Origin: Betaproteobacteria bacterium
Lineage (GTDB): Bacteria > Pseudomonadota > Gammaproteobacteria > Burkholderiales > Casimicrobiaceae
Assembly (NCBI GenBank): GCA_013298695.1
Contig: JAAFIS010000002.1
Location: 1-64,000 of the forward strand
Reading direction: 5' to 3'
Length of the DNA stretch: 64,000 nucleotides
The translations under genes and the position numbers were made by a program. Shown here one piece after another: positions 18,396 to 28,016 of this stretch. The notes under the pieces are model-generated. The model did not search any database, had not been told where the DNA came from, and was given only the letters and a program-made list of their open reading frames with translations. Positions within the stretch are counted from its first letter, which is position 1. Each line of letters starts with the position of its first letter.

Positions 18396-19658
18396 TCAGC
18401 GCGAGACGCGAAGAATTTTTCCGCTATCCACCGCCAAATAAATCCAGCCGTCTGGGCCCTGTTTCACGTCGCGAATACGCTCTCTGGCAGACGCGAACAG
18501 TTCTTCCCTTGAGCTCACACCATCGTTTGCCGCGTTAAGCGTTAACCGCCACAAGCGCTGACCACCTTCATTGCCAGAAAGCGCACCAACGAAAAGCGAG
18601 TTTTTCCATTCAGGAAACTTGTCACCTGCGTAGAACAAAATGTTCGAAGGCGCAATCGAGAGCGGACGCCAATAACTGACCGGTTGCTCCATGCCTGCCT
18701 TCGCTGTGCCGCCAGCCCAAACGCAGCTCTCAGACGGGCTGGTTCCGTACTCGCAGCCGTAACTGATCACCGGCCAGCCGTAGTTTTTTCCGAGTCGCGC
18801 AATGTTGATTTCATCGCCGCCTTGCGGCCCATGTTCGGCGACCCAAAGCTCGTTCGTTAGCGGATGAATTGCCGCGCCTTGCGGATTGCGATGGCCGTAG
18901 CTCCACATCGCGGCCGCTTGCGTCGTCGACGACGACAGCACCGACGAATGCGGTGTGCCGTCGCGATTGATGCGCACGACTTTGCCGTGGTGCTTACTGA
19001 GATCTTGCGACTTGCCGCGTTCGCTCGATGATTGCCGATCACCGAAGGTCACAAACATTGATTTGTCTGGCGCAAAGACAATGCGCGAACCGAAGTGCCC
19101 GCCCGAGGCAACGTACTCGTTCATGCGAAAGATCACGGCACCGTCGACCAGCGAATTGCCCTGTAACTTCGCGCGAAAGACGGCTGTGCCTGTTTTCGAC
19201 GAGTCATTAGCGGCCGGTTCGCTGAACGTCATAAAAATTTGGGCGGTCGTTGAAAAATCAGGGTCTACCGCGATATCCAGTAAACCGCCCTGTCCTCCAG
19301 CGTTTACAGCGGGTACGCCCGATAGCGCACTTGAAACTGTGCCGCCATCGGCGCTCACAATGCGAACCGATCCGCGCTTCTCTGTAACCACTGCGCGGCC
19401 GTCCGGTAGAAACGCGAGCGACCAGGGTGAACTCAAGCCCGTCGCAAACGTGCTCAGCTTTGGCGCGGCGGTTGACGGCGCAGGGCCGACAGGCGGCGCG
19501 GGCGGGGTCGTAGAAACCGCTGGCGCACCGTTTGGCGCACTACCGCTGCCGCATGCGGCCACCATCGCCGTCGCGAAAACTAATGCAGCAGCGTGCCCCA
19601 ACGCGCGCGCGGTGCGCCGTGTGGAACGGGGCTGCAAACAAACGCGGAAACAACTCAT
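18396..19658 (-). CDS. PQQ-dependent aldose sugar dehydrogenase-like lipoprotein
   Basis: The 420-residue product has a lipobox (MVAACGS) and a six-bladed beta-propeller of the soluble glucose/aldose dehydrogenase (YliI/Asd, GSDH) family. Recognisable blade motifs are SSPWSLAFLPDGRAVVTEKRG, GGQGGLLDIAVDPDF, YGHRNPQGAAIHP, WVAEHGPQGGDEIN and IRDVKQGPDGWIYL. Such enzymes oxidise aldoses with bound PQQ in the periplasm. No pqq biosynthesis gene is in the window. ATG 19658 follows GGAG; a GTG at 19679 would add seven residues. Confidence 0.88.
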   Translation of the reverse strand: MSCFRVCLQPRSTRRTARALGHAAALVFATAMVAACGSGSAPNGAPAVSTTPPAPPVGPAPSTAAPKLSTFATGLSSPWSLAFLPDGRAVVTEKRGSVRIVSADGGTVSSALSGVPAVNAGGQGGLLDIAVDPDFSTTAQIFMTFSEPAANDSSKTGTAVFRAKLQGNSLVDGAVIFRMNEYVASGGHFGSRIVFAPDKSMFVTFGDRQSSSERGKSQDLSKHHGKVVRINRDGTPHSSVLSSSTTQAAAMWSYGHRNPQGAAIHPLTNELWVAEHGPQGGDEINIARLGKNYGWPVISYGCEYGTSPSESCVWAGGTAKAGMEQPVSYWRPLSIAPSNILFYAGDKFPEWKNSLFVGALSGNEGGQRLWRLTLNAANDGVSSREELFASARERIRDVKQGPDGWIYLAVDSGKILRVSR

Positions 19659-19754
19659 AACAACTCCGTGATTGAGCACGCGATTGCTCGCGTGCGTACC
19701 CCGATTTTCAGTCCTAATTTTTGTGCGGCCGTCGGTGACGACCCAAGCGCTGAC

Positions 19755-22700
19755 CTACGCGGCTTTCGCTTCGGTCGATGGCGCGATGGAGATTACCGTT
19801 TTCGACGCATCGAAGTCAGCTTTTAACTTTGCCTCTTTTGCTTTTGCGGCTTTTACATGACGCTCTTTCACGTGGCCGTAACCACGAATCTCTTCCGGGA
19901 TTTGCGCGAGTTGCACGGCAAGCGCGTGATTGTGGGGCGCGAGTTTGCCAACGATCTCTTCGATTAAGCGACGGTAATCGACTTTGAGCTGCTGCTCCAT
20001 TCGGCGCTCTTCGGTGTTTTTGAACAGATCGAGCGCAGTGTTGCGTAAGCCTTTGCGGCTCGCGAGGAAACGAAACGCTTTCATCATCCACGGGCCGAAT
20101 TGTTTTTTGATGAGTTCACCAGTTACCGGATGCTTCTTCGAAAAAAGCGGCGGTGCGAGGTGGAAATTGAGTTTGTAGTCGCCCTCGAATTGCCCAGCAA
20201 GACGCGCTTCGAATTCGCCGTTGCTGTGCAAACGCGCGACTTCGTATTCGTCTTTCACCGCGAGCAGTTTGAAGTAGTAACGGGCCACAGCTTCCGTGAG
20301 CGCTGTTTTCCCTAGGAGTTTTGCGCTTTCTGCTTGACGCACAAACGCAACGAAATCGCTGTACGTTTTCGCGTAGCTTGCATCCTGATAATCAGTCAAA
20401 AATTTCACGCGACGCTCGATGGATTCTTCAAGCGATTCGCTGAGCTTCATCGAAGCAGGCGCCGCAAGTTTTGGCGTAGCGATTTCTTCAACGCGTTTCA
20501 GATCAACGGCTGCGCGACGTCCCCACAGGAACGCATTTTTATTCATTTCAATGGCTGCGCCGTTGAGTTCAATGGCGCGCAAAATCGTCGCCTCCATCAA
20601 TGGAATCAAGCCTTTTTGCCATGCGTAACCGAGCACAAACAAATTCGTTGCAATCGAGTCACCCATCAAGCGCGTGGCGATTTTTGTCGCGTCCATGAAA
20701 TCAACCGCATCCGCGCCACACGATTCTGCGATCACGCGCTCCATGCTGCCGAGCGGGAATTTCATGTCTGCATTACTCGTGAATCCAGCGGGCATCACAA
20801 CCGCAGAGTTGATCACGGCGCGAGTGATACCGACTTGCATCTTCGCGAGCGAATCTTCCGCCGTGGTCGTGAGCACATCGCAACCAAGCACGAGATTGGC
20901 CTCACCCGCCGCCACGCGTGTCGCATGCAACGCATCTTGTGATGACGCAATGCGAATGTGACTCATCACGCTACCATTTTTCTGCGCAAGACCCGACATA
21001 TCGAGAATCGTCATGCCTTTGCCTTCGAGGAACGCAGCCATGCCGAGCACTTGGCCCACCGTGAGCACGCCCGTACCACCGATGCCGGTGGCGAGGATGT
21101 TGTACGGCTTGTCAAGCGTAGCAATCGCGGGCGTTGGAATGTCGCCAAATTCAACCGCGCCCACTTTCGCAGGTTTCTTCAACGCGCCGCCTTCGACCGT
21201 TACGAAGCTCGGGCAGAAACCATTCACACACGAAAAATCTTTGTTGCAATTCGATTGATCGATGGTGCGTTTACGACCGAATTCAGTCTCCAGGGGCATC
21301 ACTGAAACGCAGTTCGACTTCACGCCGCAATCACCGCAACCTTCGCATACCGCTTCATTAATCACGACGCGTTTCGCAGGATCGGGGAACTTGCCAATTT
21401 TGCGACGACGACGTTTTTCCGCCGCACACGTTTGGTCGTACACGATTACTGTGACGCCTTCTTTTTCACGGAACTCGCGCTGAATTTCATCAAGTTTTTC
21501 GCGATGATGAACCGGCACGTTCGACGGCAGCGCAATGCCCTGATACTTCTCTGGCTCATCGGTGATCACGCAAATGGTTTGCACGCCCTCGGCAATCATT
21601 TGATTCACGATCGAGAGTGGCGAGAGCGGGCCATCGTGCGGCTGCCCGCCGGTCATCGCCACCGCATCGTTGTACAAAATTTTGTACGTGATGTTCACTT
21701 TCGCAGCGATGCTCGCGCGCACAGCGAGAATGCCGGAGTGGTAATAGGTGCCGTCACCGAGGTTCGCAAAGATGTGTTTCTCGGTCGTAAATGGCGCTTG
21801 GCCAATCCACGGCACGCCCTCGCCGCCCATCTGCGTAAATGTGCTCGCGCGATCCATCCACACTGCCATGTAGTGGCAACCGATACCCGCAACGGCGCGC
21901 GAACCTTCGGGCACTTTGGTCGACGTGTTGTGTGGACAACCCGAGCAAAAATACGGTGCACGGGCAATCGGAATGTGCGTGCGCGAGAGCGCTTTTTCTT
22001 TCTCGTTAATCCAGTTCACGCGTTGCTTCACCTGATCGCTCACGTAAAACTTCGCGATGCGATCCGCGACCACGCGCGCGATCATTGCGGGTGTTAATTC
22101 ATACGGCGCTGGCAACAACCAATCGCCGTGTGGGCGCACCCATTCACCCTTCGCATCGAACTTGCCGACGATACGCGGACGCACCGCATCATTCCAGTTG
22201 TAGAGCTGCTCTTTGAGTTGATATTCGAGCACTTGGCGTTTTTCTTCGACCACCAAAATCTCTTCGAGACCTTCGGCGAATTGGCGCACGCCCTCGGGCT
22301 CCAGCGGCCACACCATGCCCACTTTGTAAACGCGCAATCCAATCGCTTTTGCGAGATCATCATCAATACCCAAATCTTCGAGCGCTTGACGCACATCGAG
22401 ATAGGCTTTACCCGCCGCCATGATGCCCAATCGCGGGCGCGGCGAAGCGATCACGATTTTGTTCAATTGATTTACACGCGCGTAATGAATCGCCATGTAA
22501 ATTTTGTAATCGTGCATCAGCCGCTCTTGCTCAAGCGGCGTGTGTGGCCAGCGAATGTTGACGCCGCCTTCTGGCAGAGGGAAATCGGTCGGAATAATCG
22601 GCTTGATGCGCTCGGGATCAACGATCACACTCGCAGTGGATTCGACTGTATCGGTGACTGCTTTCATGCCGACGTAACAACCGCTGTAGCGGCTCATCGC

Positions 22701-23309
22701 GTAGCCATGTACGCCAAGATCCAAATACTCTTGTACGCCTGCGGGATACAACGTTGGAATCACCGCGCTGATGAATTCGTGATCGGATTGATGTGGCAGT
22801 GTGGATGATTTCGCGCCGTGATCGTCGCCTGCAATCAGCAATACGCCGCCGTGCTTCGAGGTGCCTGCATGGTTTGCGTGTTTGAACACATCGCCGCAAC
22901 GATCAACGCCCGGACCTTTGCCGTACCACATGCCGAACACGCCGTCGTACTTCGTGCCCGGATACATCGAACCCTGCTGCGTGCCCCACACCGCAGTCGC
23001 CGCCAATTCTTCATTCACGCCGGGCACAAATTTGATGTGCGATGCCTCTAAATGTTTCTTCGATTTCCACGCGTTTTGATCAATCGCGCCGAGCGGCGAT
23101 CCGCGATAGCCGGAGAGAAAACCCGCCGTGTTCAAACCCGCTAATTCATCGATCTGTCGCTGCAACATCATCAGCCGCAACAACGCGTGCGAGCCGTTCA
23201 TGTAAGTGCGACCGGATTTCAGCGTCCAGCGATCATCGAGTTTCACCTCTTGAATTGCCTTCGCGATGGCAGCGGGCAGCGAGGTGGTGGGTAGCGGGGA
23301 CTGAGACAT
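19755..23309 (-). CDS. Indolepyruvate ferredoxin oxidoreductase, fused alpha and beta subunits
   Basis: The enzyme oxidatively decarboxylates aryl pyruvates from aromatic amino acids to aryl-CoA, reducing ferredoxin. This 1184-residue form joins the TPP-dependent IorA part (residues 1 to about 720, with GDGTYYHSGILA and YNDAVAMTGGQ in the TPP site) and the IorB-like gamma domain (IGGTGVLTVGQVLGMAAFLEG). A cysteine cluster CEGCGDCGVKSNC plus further cysteines between them holds Fe-S centres. A C-terminal segment of about 300 residues is typical of the long proteobacterial form. AAGGAG lies 8 nt before ATG 23309. A 10-bp inverted repeat lies about 100 nt upstream. Confidence 0.93.
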   Translation of the reverse strand: MSQSPLPTTSLPAAIAKAIQEVKLDDRWTLKSGRTYMNGSHALLRLMMLQRQIDELAGLNTAGFLSGYRGSPLGAIDQNAWKSKKHLEASHIKFVPGVNEELAATAVWGTQQGSMYPGTKYDGVFGMWYGKGPGVDRCGDVFKHANHAGTSKHGGVLLIAGDDHGAKSSTLPHQSDHEFISAVIPTLYPAGVQEYLDLGVHGYAMSRYSGCYVGMKAVTDTVESTASVIVDPERIKPIIPTDFPLPEGGVNIRWPHTPLEQERLMHDYKIYMAIHYARVNQLNKIVIASPRPRLGIMAAGKAYLDVRQALEDLGIDDDLAKAIGLRVYKVGMVWPLEPEGVRQFAEGLEEILVVEEKRQVLEYQLKEQLYNWNDAVRPRIVGKFDAKGEWVRPHGDWLLPAPYELTPAMIARVVADRIAKFYVSDQVKQRVNWINEKEKALSRTHIPIARAPYFCSGCPHNTSTKVPEGSRAVAGIGCHYMAVWMDRASTFTQMGGEGVPWIGQAPFTTEKHIFANLGDGTYYHSGILAVRASIAAKVNITYKILYNDAVAMTGGQPHDGPLSPLSIVNQMIAEGVQTICVITDEPEKYQGIALPSNVPVHHREKLDEIQREFREKEGVTVIVYDQTCAAEKRRRRKIGKFPDPAKRVVINEAVCEGCGDCGVKSNCVSVMPLETEFGRKRTIDQSNCNKDFSCVNGFCPSFVTVEGGALKKPAKVGAVEFGDIPTPAIATLDKPYNILATGIGGTGVLTVGQVLGMAAFLEGKGMTILDMSGLAQKNGSVMSHIRIASSQDALHATRVAAGEANLVLGCDVLTTTAEDSLAKMQVGITRAVINSAVVMPAGFTSNADMKFPLGSMERVIAESCGADAVDFMDATKIATRLMGDSIATNLFVLGYAWQKGLIPLMEATILRAIELNGAAIEMNKNAFLWGRRAAVDLKRVEEIATPKLAAPASMKLSESLEESIERRVKFLTDYQDASYAKTYSDFVAFVRQAESAKLLGKTALTEAVARYYFKLLAVKDEYEVARLHSNGEFEARLAGQFEGDYKLNFHLAPPLFSKKHPVTGELIKKQFGPWMMKAFRFLASRKGLRNTALDLFKNTEERRMEQQLKVDYRRLIEEIVGKLAPHNHALAVQLAQIPEEIRGYGHVKERHVKAAKAKEAKLKADFDASKTVISIAPSTEAKAA

Positions 23310-23409
23310 GCGCGGCACTCCTTGTGGGAAGCAACTATCTTATTCCGCTAGCGGGATCGCCGCATCACGGGTTTTCGTAGTCGTTATGGATCGAAAGTCT
23401 AGATTCGAG

Positions 23410-23434
23410 AATAGGTCAATAATGTTGACCTATT
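23410..23434 (-). promoter_or_regulatory. Perfect inverted repeat upstream of the indolepyruvate oxidoreductase gene
   Basis: AATAGGTCAA-taatg-TTGACCTATT has ten perfect base pairs per arm and a 5-nt spacer. It lies 101 nt before the ATG at 23309, a fitting place for an operator of a dimeric regulator. No T-tract follows on the transcribed strand, so a terminator is unlikely. Confidence 0.5.
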
Positions 23435-23532
23435 TCAAAGACTGAAATGTACTTGCTTTTCGACGATTTGTGCGCGCTTTGTCTCATCTTCAGTTGCAGC
23501 AGTTCACTTATAGCTACAACGCTTAAGGCCCT

Positions 23533-23605
23533 ATTATATTGGGCGCAAGACCGCCTAATCTAACTACGCGGTATTGCATAAATAATCGCAAAAGCCCATA
23601 TTTTA
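23533..23605. repeat. Dispersed intergenic element, copy E
   Basis: ATTATATTGGGC (23533-23544) is inverted relative to GCCCATATTTTA (23594-23605), with 49 nt between, matching the geometry of the other four copies. The rest of the 23310-23624 gene-free region holds the inverted repeat at 23410 and the promoter of the oxidoreductase gene; I see no gene in it. Confidence 0.5.
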
Positions 23606-23624
23606 CGGCCGCTCTATCCTATAG

Positions 23625-24179
23625 CTAACTGCGCTTCGCACCTGCCAAAACAGTGTCAAACGTCTTCACGTCGCGCTCATAGAAATATCGCTTCAAGGCA
23701 TGAAATTGAGCGAGGAAAAGACCGCCGTCGACCACGCTTCCCGTCACGACTCGCTGAAACGCGGCGCCGCGATCATTGCGCCATTCGAGCAACGCTCTGA
23801 ATCCTGGCTTGCCTGCGACAGTCGCCGGAGCGATTTGTTTGACTTCGAGGCTTGCCAGACCGGGCTGTTGCCGCAGCTCGCCAATCACCCGTTGCGCGAG
23901 TTCCTGCGGCGCGATGTCGCTTGAAAGCGATTGTTTAGTCTTTGGAAACGCTTTGTCGCTCGTCAAATACGCAATCGAGATGTTTTGCACACCGAGCCCG
24001 TCACGCGTGATCGTCAAGGCATCCCGATTTGCCGCGAGGTGCATCCAGTCGGCAGGCGCGGAAATGCTTACGCCTGCATGCGAGAGTTGACCGCCGTCAA
24101 GCTTCGTCCAGACTGCGCATCCCGAGAGCGAGCTTGCCACCAGTAATAGTGCCGCCCATTTTTTTATCGCCATGATCAT
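23625..24179 (-). CDS. Putative lipoprotein, third gene of the M48 operon
   Basis: The 184-residue protein has a lipoprotein signal (LLLVASSLSGC, C21) and a compact domain beginning SISAPADWMHLAA, like small proteins that read as PsbP- or DUF-type lipoproteins. I do not assign a function. Its ATG overlaps the stop of the M48 peptidase gene by 4 bp (ATGA), showing translational coupling. It probably acts with that peptidase at the envelope. Confidence 0.7.
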   Translation of the reverse strand: MIMAIKKWAALLLVASSLSGCAVWTKLDGGQLSHAGVSISAPADWMHLAANRDALTITRDGLGVQNISIAYLTSDKAFPKTKQSLSSDIAPQELAQRVIGELRQQPGLASLEVKQIAPATVAGKPGFRALLEWRNDRGAAFQRVVTGSVVDGGLFLAQFHALKRYFYERDVKTFDTVLAGAKRS

Positions 24180-25360
24180 GATTTTTTTCCTTCGTCTTCC
24201 AATTGCTTGATGTAGCTCTCGATGAACGCGCGATCAGCCGCTTGCGGCGCGCGTTTCAAATAATTATTGAAGCGCAGCAGCGCATCGTCGCGATGCCCCC
24301 AGCGCATGGCGCGCAGCCCGAGCGCGCGCGACACTGGCGCGTAATCCGGCGCAACTTTGGGCGCTTCGTCCAACGACTTGTCGGCGCGCTCTAGGTCGCC
24401 GCTTTCACCGCGCAAACGATAGGCTTCGCTCAAATAAAGGAGCGCCTCGGGCGGCATCTGCTGACGAATTTTTTCGTCTTCAAGTGCAGCGACCATCGCG
24501 CGATAGCGCCCCGCTGTGATTTCCTGTGGCAGCCACGCTAAACGAAGCGATTTGTGAAGCTCACGAAATTGCTCACTCGCTACTAACGTCGTTTCTTCTG
24601 CGCCCTGGTTGCTGCTCAAACTTTCAATCCGTTCGTCGAGTTTAGGGTGCGACGCGAAGAGATAAGGCGCGTCCGGTTGTTGCGCGTGTTTTACGAAATC
24701 GCGCAGCACCTCAAACGCGCGCACTGCGTCTTTCTTGCCGACGCCTAATTTCTGCGCGCGCACAAAGCCAATCGCATCGGCCTCGCGCTCCAGATCGCGG
24801 CCGTGCCCCGCTGCACCTCCGACCACGAGAAGTTGCCCTCCGAGCGCTCCGAGCATCGCGCCGCCTCCGGCTGCGCCACCGGCGATGCCGATCACTCCTG
24901 CAAGGGTGCCCGCGACGAGTCTCGATTGTCGCCCGCGATAGCCGTGACGTTGCACGAAGTGCGCGCCTTCGTGCCCGAGCACCATCGCTATTTGAGCCTC
25001 GTTTTCAAGCCGCGCCAAGAGACCCAAACTGAAATAGACATCGCCATTGGGGAAAACGAACGCGTTCGGCGTCACTTCGTTGATGATGCGCACCACGATT
25101 GACCCGCCGAATTCCGGGTACAGCGACGTCATGATTTCGTTCAATCGCTTTGCGTACGCTGCGTCATTGAACAACGCACCGCGTCGACGCAGCGCAACCG
25201 TCAACTCTTTGCTTTCGTCCCAAAGACGATCTTCTTCGGGCGCAAGTTCGGTGAGCTTTGGTGCCCGCGTGAAAGGCTCCACCGAATGCGCAAGGCGCGG
25301 CAGCGAGGAAACGGCCACAGCCGTCGCGAGAGCAGTAAGCGCTAACGTCTGTCGAATCAT
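24176..25360 (-). CDS. Periplasmic M48 metallopeptidase with TPR-like tail (BepA-like)
   Basis: A signal peptide (cut near AHS) precedes the M48 zinc motif HEGAH in IAMVLGHEGAHFVQRHGY and the third-ligand segment LEREADAIGF. A Gly/Ala-rich helix lies between them. The C-terminal 130 residues form TPR-like helices (ALLYLSEAYRLRGESGDLERADKSL). BepA proteins of this build check assembly of outer-membrane proteins. At 394 residues it is somewhat shorter than E. coli BepA (487). It is the middle gene of a three-gene operon (10-bp gap upstream, 4-bp overlap downstream). Confidence 0.87.
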   Translation of the reverse strand: MIRQTLALTALATAVAVSSLPRLAHSVEPFTRAPKLTELAPEEDRLWDESKELTVALRRRGALFNDAAYAKRLNEIMTSLYPEFGGSIVVRIINEVTPNAFVFPNGDVYFSLGLLARLENEAQIAMVLGHEGAHFVQRHGYRGRQSRLVAGTLAGVIGIAGGAAGGGAMLGALGGQLLVVGGAAGHGRDLEREADAIGFVRAQKLGVGKKDAVRAFEVLRDFVKHAQQPDAPYLFASHPKLDERIESLSSNQGAEETTLVASEQFRELHKSLRLAWLPQEITAGRYRAMVAALEDEKIRQQMPPEALLYLSEAYRLRGESGDLERADKSLDEAPKVAPDYAPVSRALGLRAMRWGHRDDALLRFNNYLKRAPQAADRAFIESYIKQLEDEGKKS

Positions 25361-25370
25361 TCGATCAAAC

Positions 25371-26111
25371 CTATTTCGCCGCTAACGTTTTGCCGCCGGC
25401 CGGTAGGGTCTTGAAAACGGACGCCGTCATGACTTTTGCTGATTCCGGATTTTTCAGATCGCGAACACCACTTTGGTCGTAGTGCATCCAAGAAAGATTG
25501 CCCGTTTTAAGATCGATCACCGCAAACGTAATGATGGAGCGGCCAGTCGGCAGCGCGACGCCCGCCGCTGCGGCGAGCACGGTCATTGCAACGCGACCGC
25601 CGGAAGAAACAATATCGTCGCCAAGCGAGACCACAATTGCATCAGCGCCCGTCTTTTCGGCTAACCACGGCAACCCAGTGCCTAAGGTGTAATCGAATTT
25701 AGTGCGGCGATGCGCCCAGGCGCTGCCGCCGAAATTAAGCATTCCATGGGCGTTTTGACCCACTACCCAATACGCCGCGAGAAAGTCTTCCAGCTCGTCC
25801 TTTTCCTGCTCAGTGAGCGTTGGCATCGATAGCACTTTGAAATCGGTACGCGTTGCCAAAACGCCATCCACGGCATTGCGAACACCCGTCACCGACTGCG
25901 CTGCCCACTGCGGCACCTTTTCCAGCGCACCGGCAGCGTTGAGTTCACGAACCTCGATTTCAGGGCTCGCCACCAGAAGCGTCCCTGGAAACGCGGTTGC
26001 GCCCGGTCCGGCGGCGTGAGAGAAGTGGGTGTAGCCCTGCGCAGACGCGGCGGCGCATAAGAACAACGAGATACAAAAAATGACGGAACGGAGGTTTGAA
26101 GTTTTTTTCAT
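25371..26111 (-). CDS. Exported protein of unknown function, first gene of the M48 operon
   Basis: The 246-residue product has a signal peptide (VIFCISLFLCAAASA). The body ends in a segment ITFAVIDLKTGNLSWMHYDQSG, reminiscent of small envelope proteins that report on a Curli-production-like or GNA1162-like fold, but no family is certain. It starts the operon that continues with the BepA-like peptidase and a lipoprotein, so a role in outer-membrane maintenance is inferred from context only. Confidence 0.7.
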   Translation of the reverse strand: MKKTSNLRSVIFCISLFLCAAASAQGYTHFSHAAGPGATAFPGTLLVASPEIEVRELNAAGALEKVPQWAAQSVTGVRNAVDGVLATRTDFKVLSMPTLTEQEKDELEDFLAAYWVVGQNAHGMLNFGGSAWAHRRTKFDYTLGTGLPWLAEKTGADAIVVSLGDDIVSSGGRVAMTVLAAAAGVALPTGRSIITFAVIDLKTGNLSWMHYDQSGVRDLKNPESAKVMTASVFKTLPAGGKTLAAK

Positions 26112-26351
26112 CGATGAGGCTCGGTGATTGAAGAGGACACGCTGTGAAGAGTTAGCAAGACGTTATCAGCGGTTCTCAAACCTTGAGACGCTCGTTCACG
26201 AAATCTTGTCTCTGTAAGCTAAAACTGTCGCTTCGAACCCACACCCATTTTTGGTGGGGCTTCGTCACTGCCTCTCACCCGACGATCGCGCACATCGGCA
26301 GCTGGTGTAACCACGTTCAAGAACTCATTTCCACACCCCGTTCAAATCCGC

Positions 26352-26783
26352 ATGTCATCGCACACATCAATCCAGCGCAGCGAATTCACTTTCTTCCACC
26401 GCTTGCGAGTTCGTTGGGCCGAAGTGGATTTGCAGCGCGTGGTGTTCAACGGTAACTATCTGCTGTATTTCGATGTCGCGTTTACCGAATTCTGGCGCGC
26501 CACCGGCTTGCCGGATCCGCTCTCGCAGCAACAAACCGGCCGCGAACTATTTGTGCGCAAAGCTGAGCTTGAATACTTGGGTAGCGCCACATTTGACGAC
26601 GAGCTCGATATAGGCGTACGCTGCACGAAAATTGGGCGCAGCAGTTTGACAATGAACCTAGCGATCTTTCGCGACGACTCATGCTTGGTTGCGGGTTCGC
26701 TCGTGTATGTGTACGCGGATCCCGAGGCGAAGAAGTCAGAAGAGATTCCGCTCGACTGGCGTGTACGACTGGTGGAAATGTGA
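26352..26783 (+). CDS. Acyl-CoA thioesterase, 4-hydroxybenzoyl-CoA thioesterase (HotDog) family
   Basis: The 143-residue protein shows the HotDog signature RVRWAEVDLQRVVFNGNYLLYFD: the catalytic Asp (D in AEVD) and the FNGNYL segment match YbgC/FadM-type thioesterases. The remaining strands (LDIGVRCTKIGRSSLTMNLAIF and ASLVYVYAD-like GSLVYVYAD) complete a single HotDog unit. The acyl substrate is not defined by sequence. The gene stands alone; 240 bp of non-coding DNA without clear structure lies upstream. Confidence 0.88.
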   Translation: MSSHTSIQRSEFTFFHRLRVRWAEVDLQRVVFNGNYLLYFDVAFTEFWRATGLPDPLSQQQTGRELFVRKAELEYLGSATFDDELDIGVRCTKIGRSSLTMNLAIFRDDSCLVAGSLVYVYADPEAKKSEEIPLDWRVRLVEM

Positions 26784-26917
26784 GCGCGAACGCTTAAGGT
26801 GGGCGTGCAGCCAGCTTCTGTTGGCCGCGCGTTGAGCCGCAAGTAACGTAGTAAATCCCGTCGTCAACGCCCGATTCAATAAGGCGATCACCCCGTTTAT
26901 CTAGCGAGGAGAGAAAT

Positions 26918-28006
26918 ATGTTTTTACTCGTATTGCGGCAGTCTTTTCAATGGTTACGTGTTTTTTTCAGCACCATGTTTTTTGCCGGACTCACGGTGAC
27001 CTCGAACGCAGCACCGCTTTTGTATGCGAACGTCGCTGGAAATTTTGTGGCGTTTCGCGCAGACTCACCGGGCACGATCATTCGCACTTTTTCGGTGGCC
27101 GGAATTGCCGCCGAGCTCCGCGCGATGGATTTTCGACTCACCACAGGCCAGCTCTACGCACTCTACTCTGACGGCAGCTCGGCGAGTGGCGATTTCTATG
27201 TAATACGTCGAATAAATTTGAGTACAGGTTATGCGGAACAACTCGGAGTCGTTGCGCCTCCGGCTGTCCCAACGGGCTCGCGCTTTGGCGTTGCGTTCGA
27301 CCCATTCCTTGATCACATGCGCGTGGTCACTAGTACCGGCGAACATTTTCCACTCAACGTGAACACCGGTGGCAGCGCTGGCTTCTACTCAGATCTCGCC
27401 TATGTTGCGGGCGATAGCGGGGTCGGCATCGCACCGGTCGTGGAACACCTTGCCTTTACCAATTCGGTGAGCAATCCCAGCACCACAACGCTCTACGGTA
27501 TCGACACTAGCCGCAACGTGCTCGTTCGCATTGGCGCTGCAAATGTTCCGGGCAGTTCGAGCTCTTCAAACCTAACCACCATCAGCACGACGTCGCTTGG
27601 ATTTAATCCAGATAGCGCGGGCGGATTAGTGATTGACCCAGGCAGCGACGTCGGCTATTTCGCAACTAACGCAATCGTGTCATCCGTCTTCGTTCCCAAG
27701 CTCTACAGCATCAATTTAGTCACGGGTATCGCCACATTGATTGGGGACATTGGCACAGGCAGCGGCAGCCGTGTTGTGCGTGGGCTTGCGCTGGCACCCG
27801 AGGTCAATCACTGTCTTGACATCGACGGCGACGGACAAGTGGTCGCGACCAAAGACGGATTGATGTATGCCCGCATTCTGCTTGGTCTGACTGGTGCGGC
27901 GGTAACGGCAAACGCGATCTCCACAATCAATCCGCCGCCGCGAAATACTTGGAGCGCCATTCGCTTGCACTTGATTAATGATTGCGGAATGACGCTTGCA
28001 CCTTGA
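26918..28006 (+). CDS. Exported DUF4394 beta-propeller-like protein, copy 1
   Basis: CGAGGAGAGAAAT precedes the ATG. After a signal peptide (cut near SNA) comes a DUF4394 domain: repeated strands such as YANVAGNFVAFRADSPGT, LRAMDFRLTTGQLYALY and FGVAFDPFLDHMRVVT. The last 65 residues form a module with a calcium-loop-like CLDIDGDGQVVATKDGLM, then ILLGLTG, NTWSAIRLHL and a final cysteine. It is 362 residues long. A paralogue follows after 10 bp. Function is unknown; both are likely secreted or periplasmic. Confidence 0.8.
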   Translation: MFLLVLRQSFQWLRVFFSTMFFAGLTVTSNAAPLLYANVAGNFVAFRADSPGTIIRTFSVAGIAAELRAMDFRLTTGQLYALYSDGSSASGDFYVIRRINLSTGYAEQLGVVAPPAVPTGSRFGVAFDPFLDHMRVVTSTGEHFPLNVNTGGSAGFYSDLAYVAGDSGVGIAPVVEHLAFTNSVSNPSTTTLYGIDTSRNVLVRIGAANVPGSSSSSNLTTISTTSLGFNPDSAGGLVIDPGSDVGYFATNAIVSSVFVPKLYSINLVTGIATLIGDIGTGSGSRVVRGLALAPEVNHCLDIDGDGQVVATKDGLMYARILLGLTGAAVTANAISTINPPPRNTWSAIRLHLINDCGMTLAP

Positions 28007-28016
28007 ACAAGGCCCG

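Noticed and set aside
26220-26350. tRNA-like or terminator structure upstream of the thioesterase gene
   Set aside because: The CTTCGAACC stretch lacks a matching acceptor stem and anticodon arm, and the CCCACACC/GGTGGGG stem has no T-tract.
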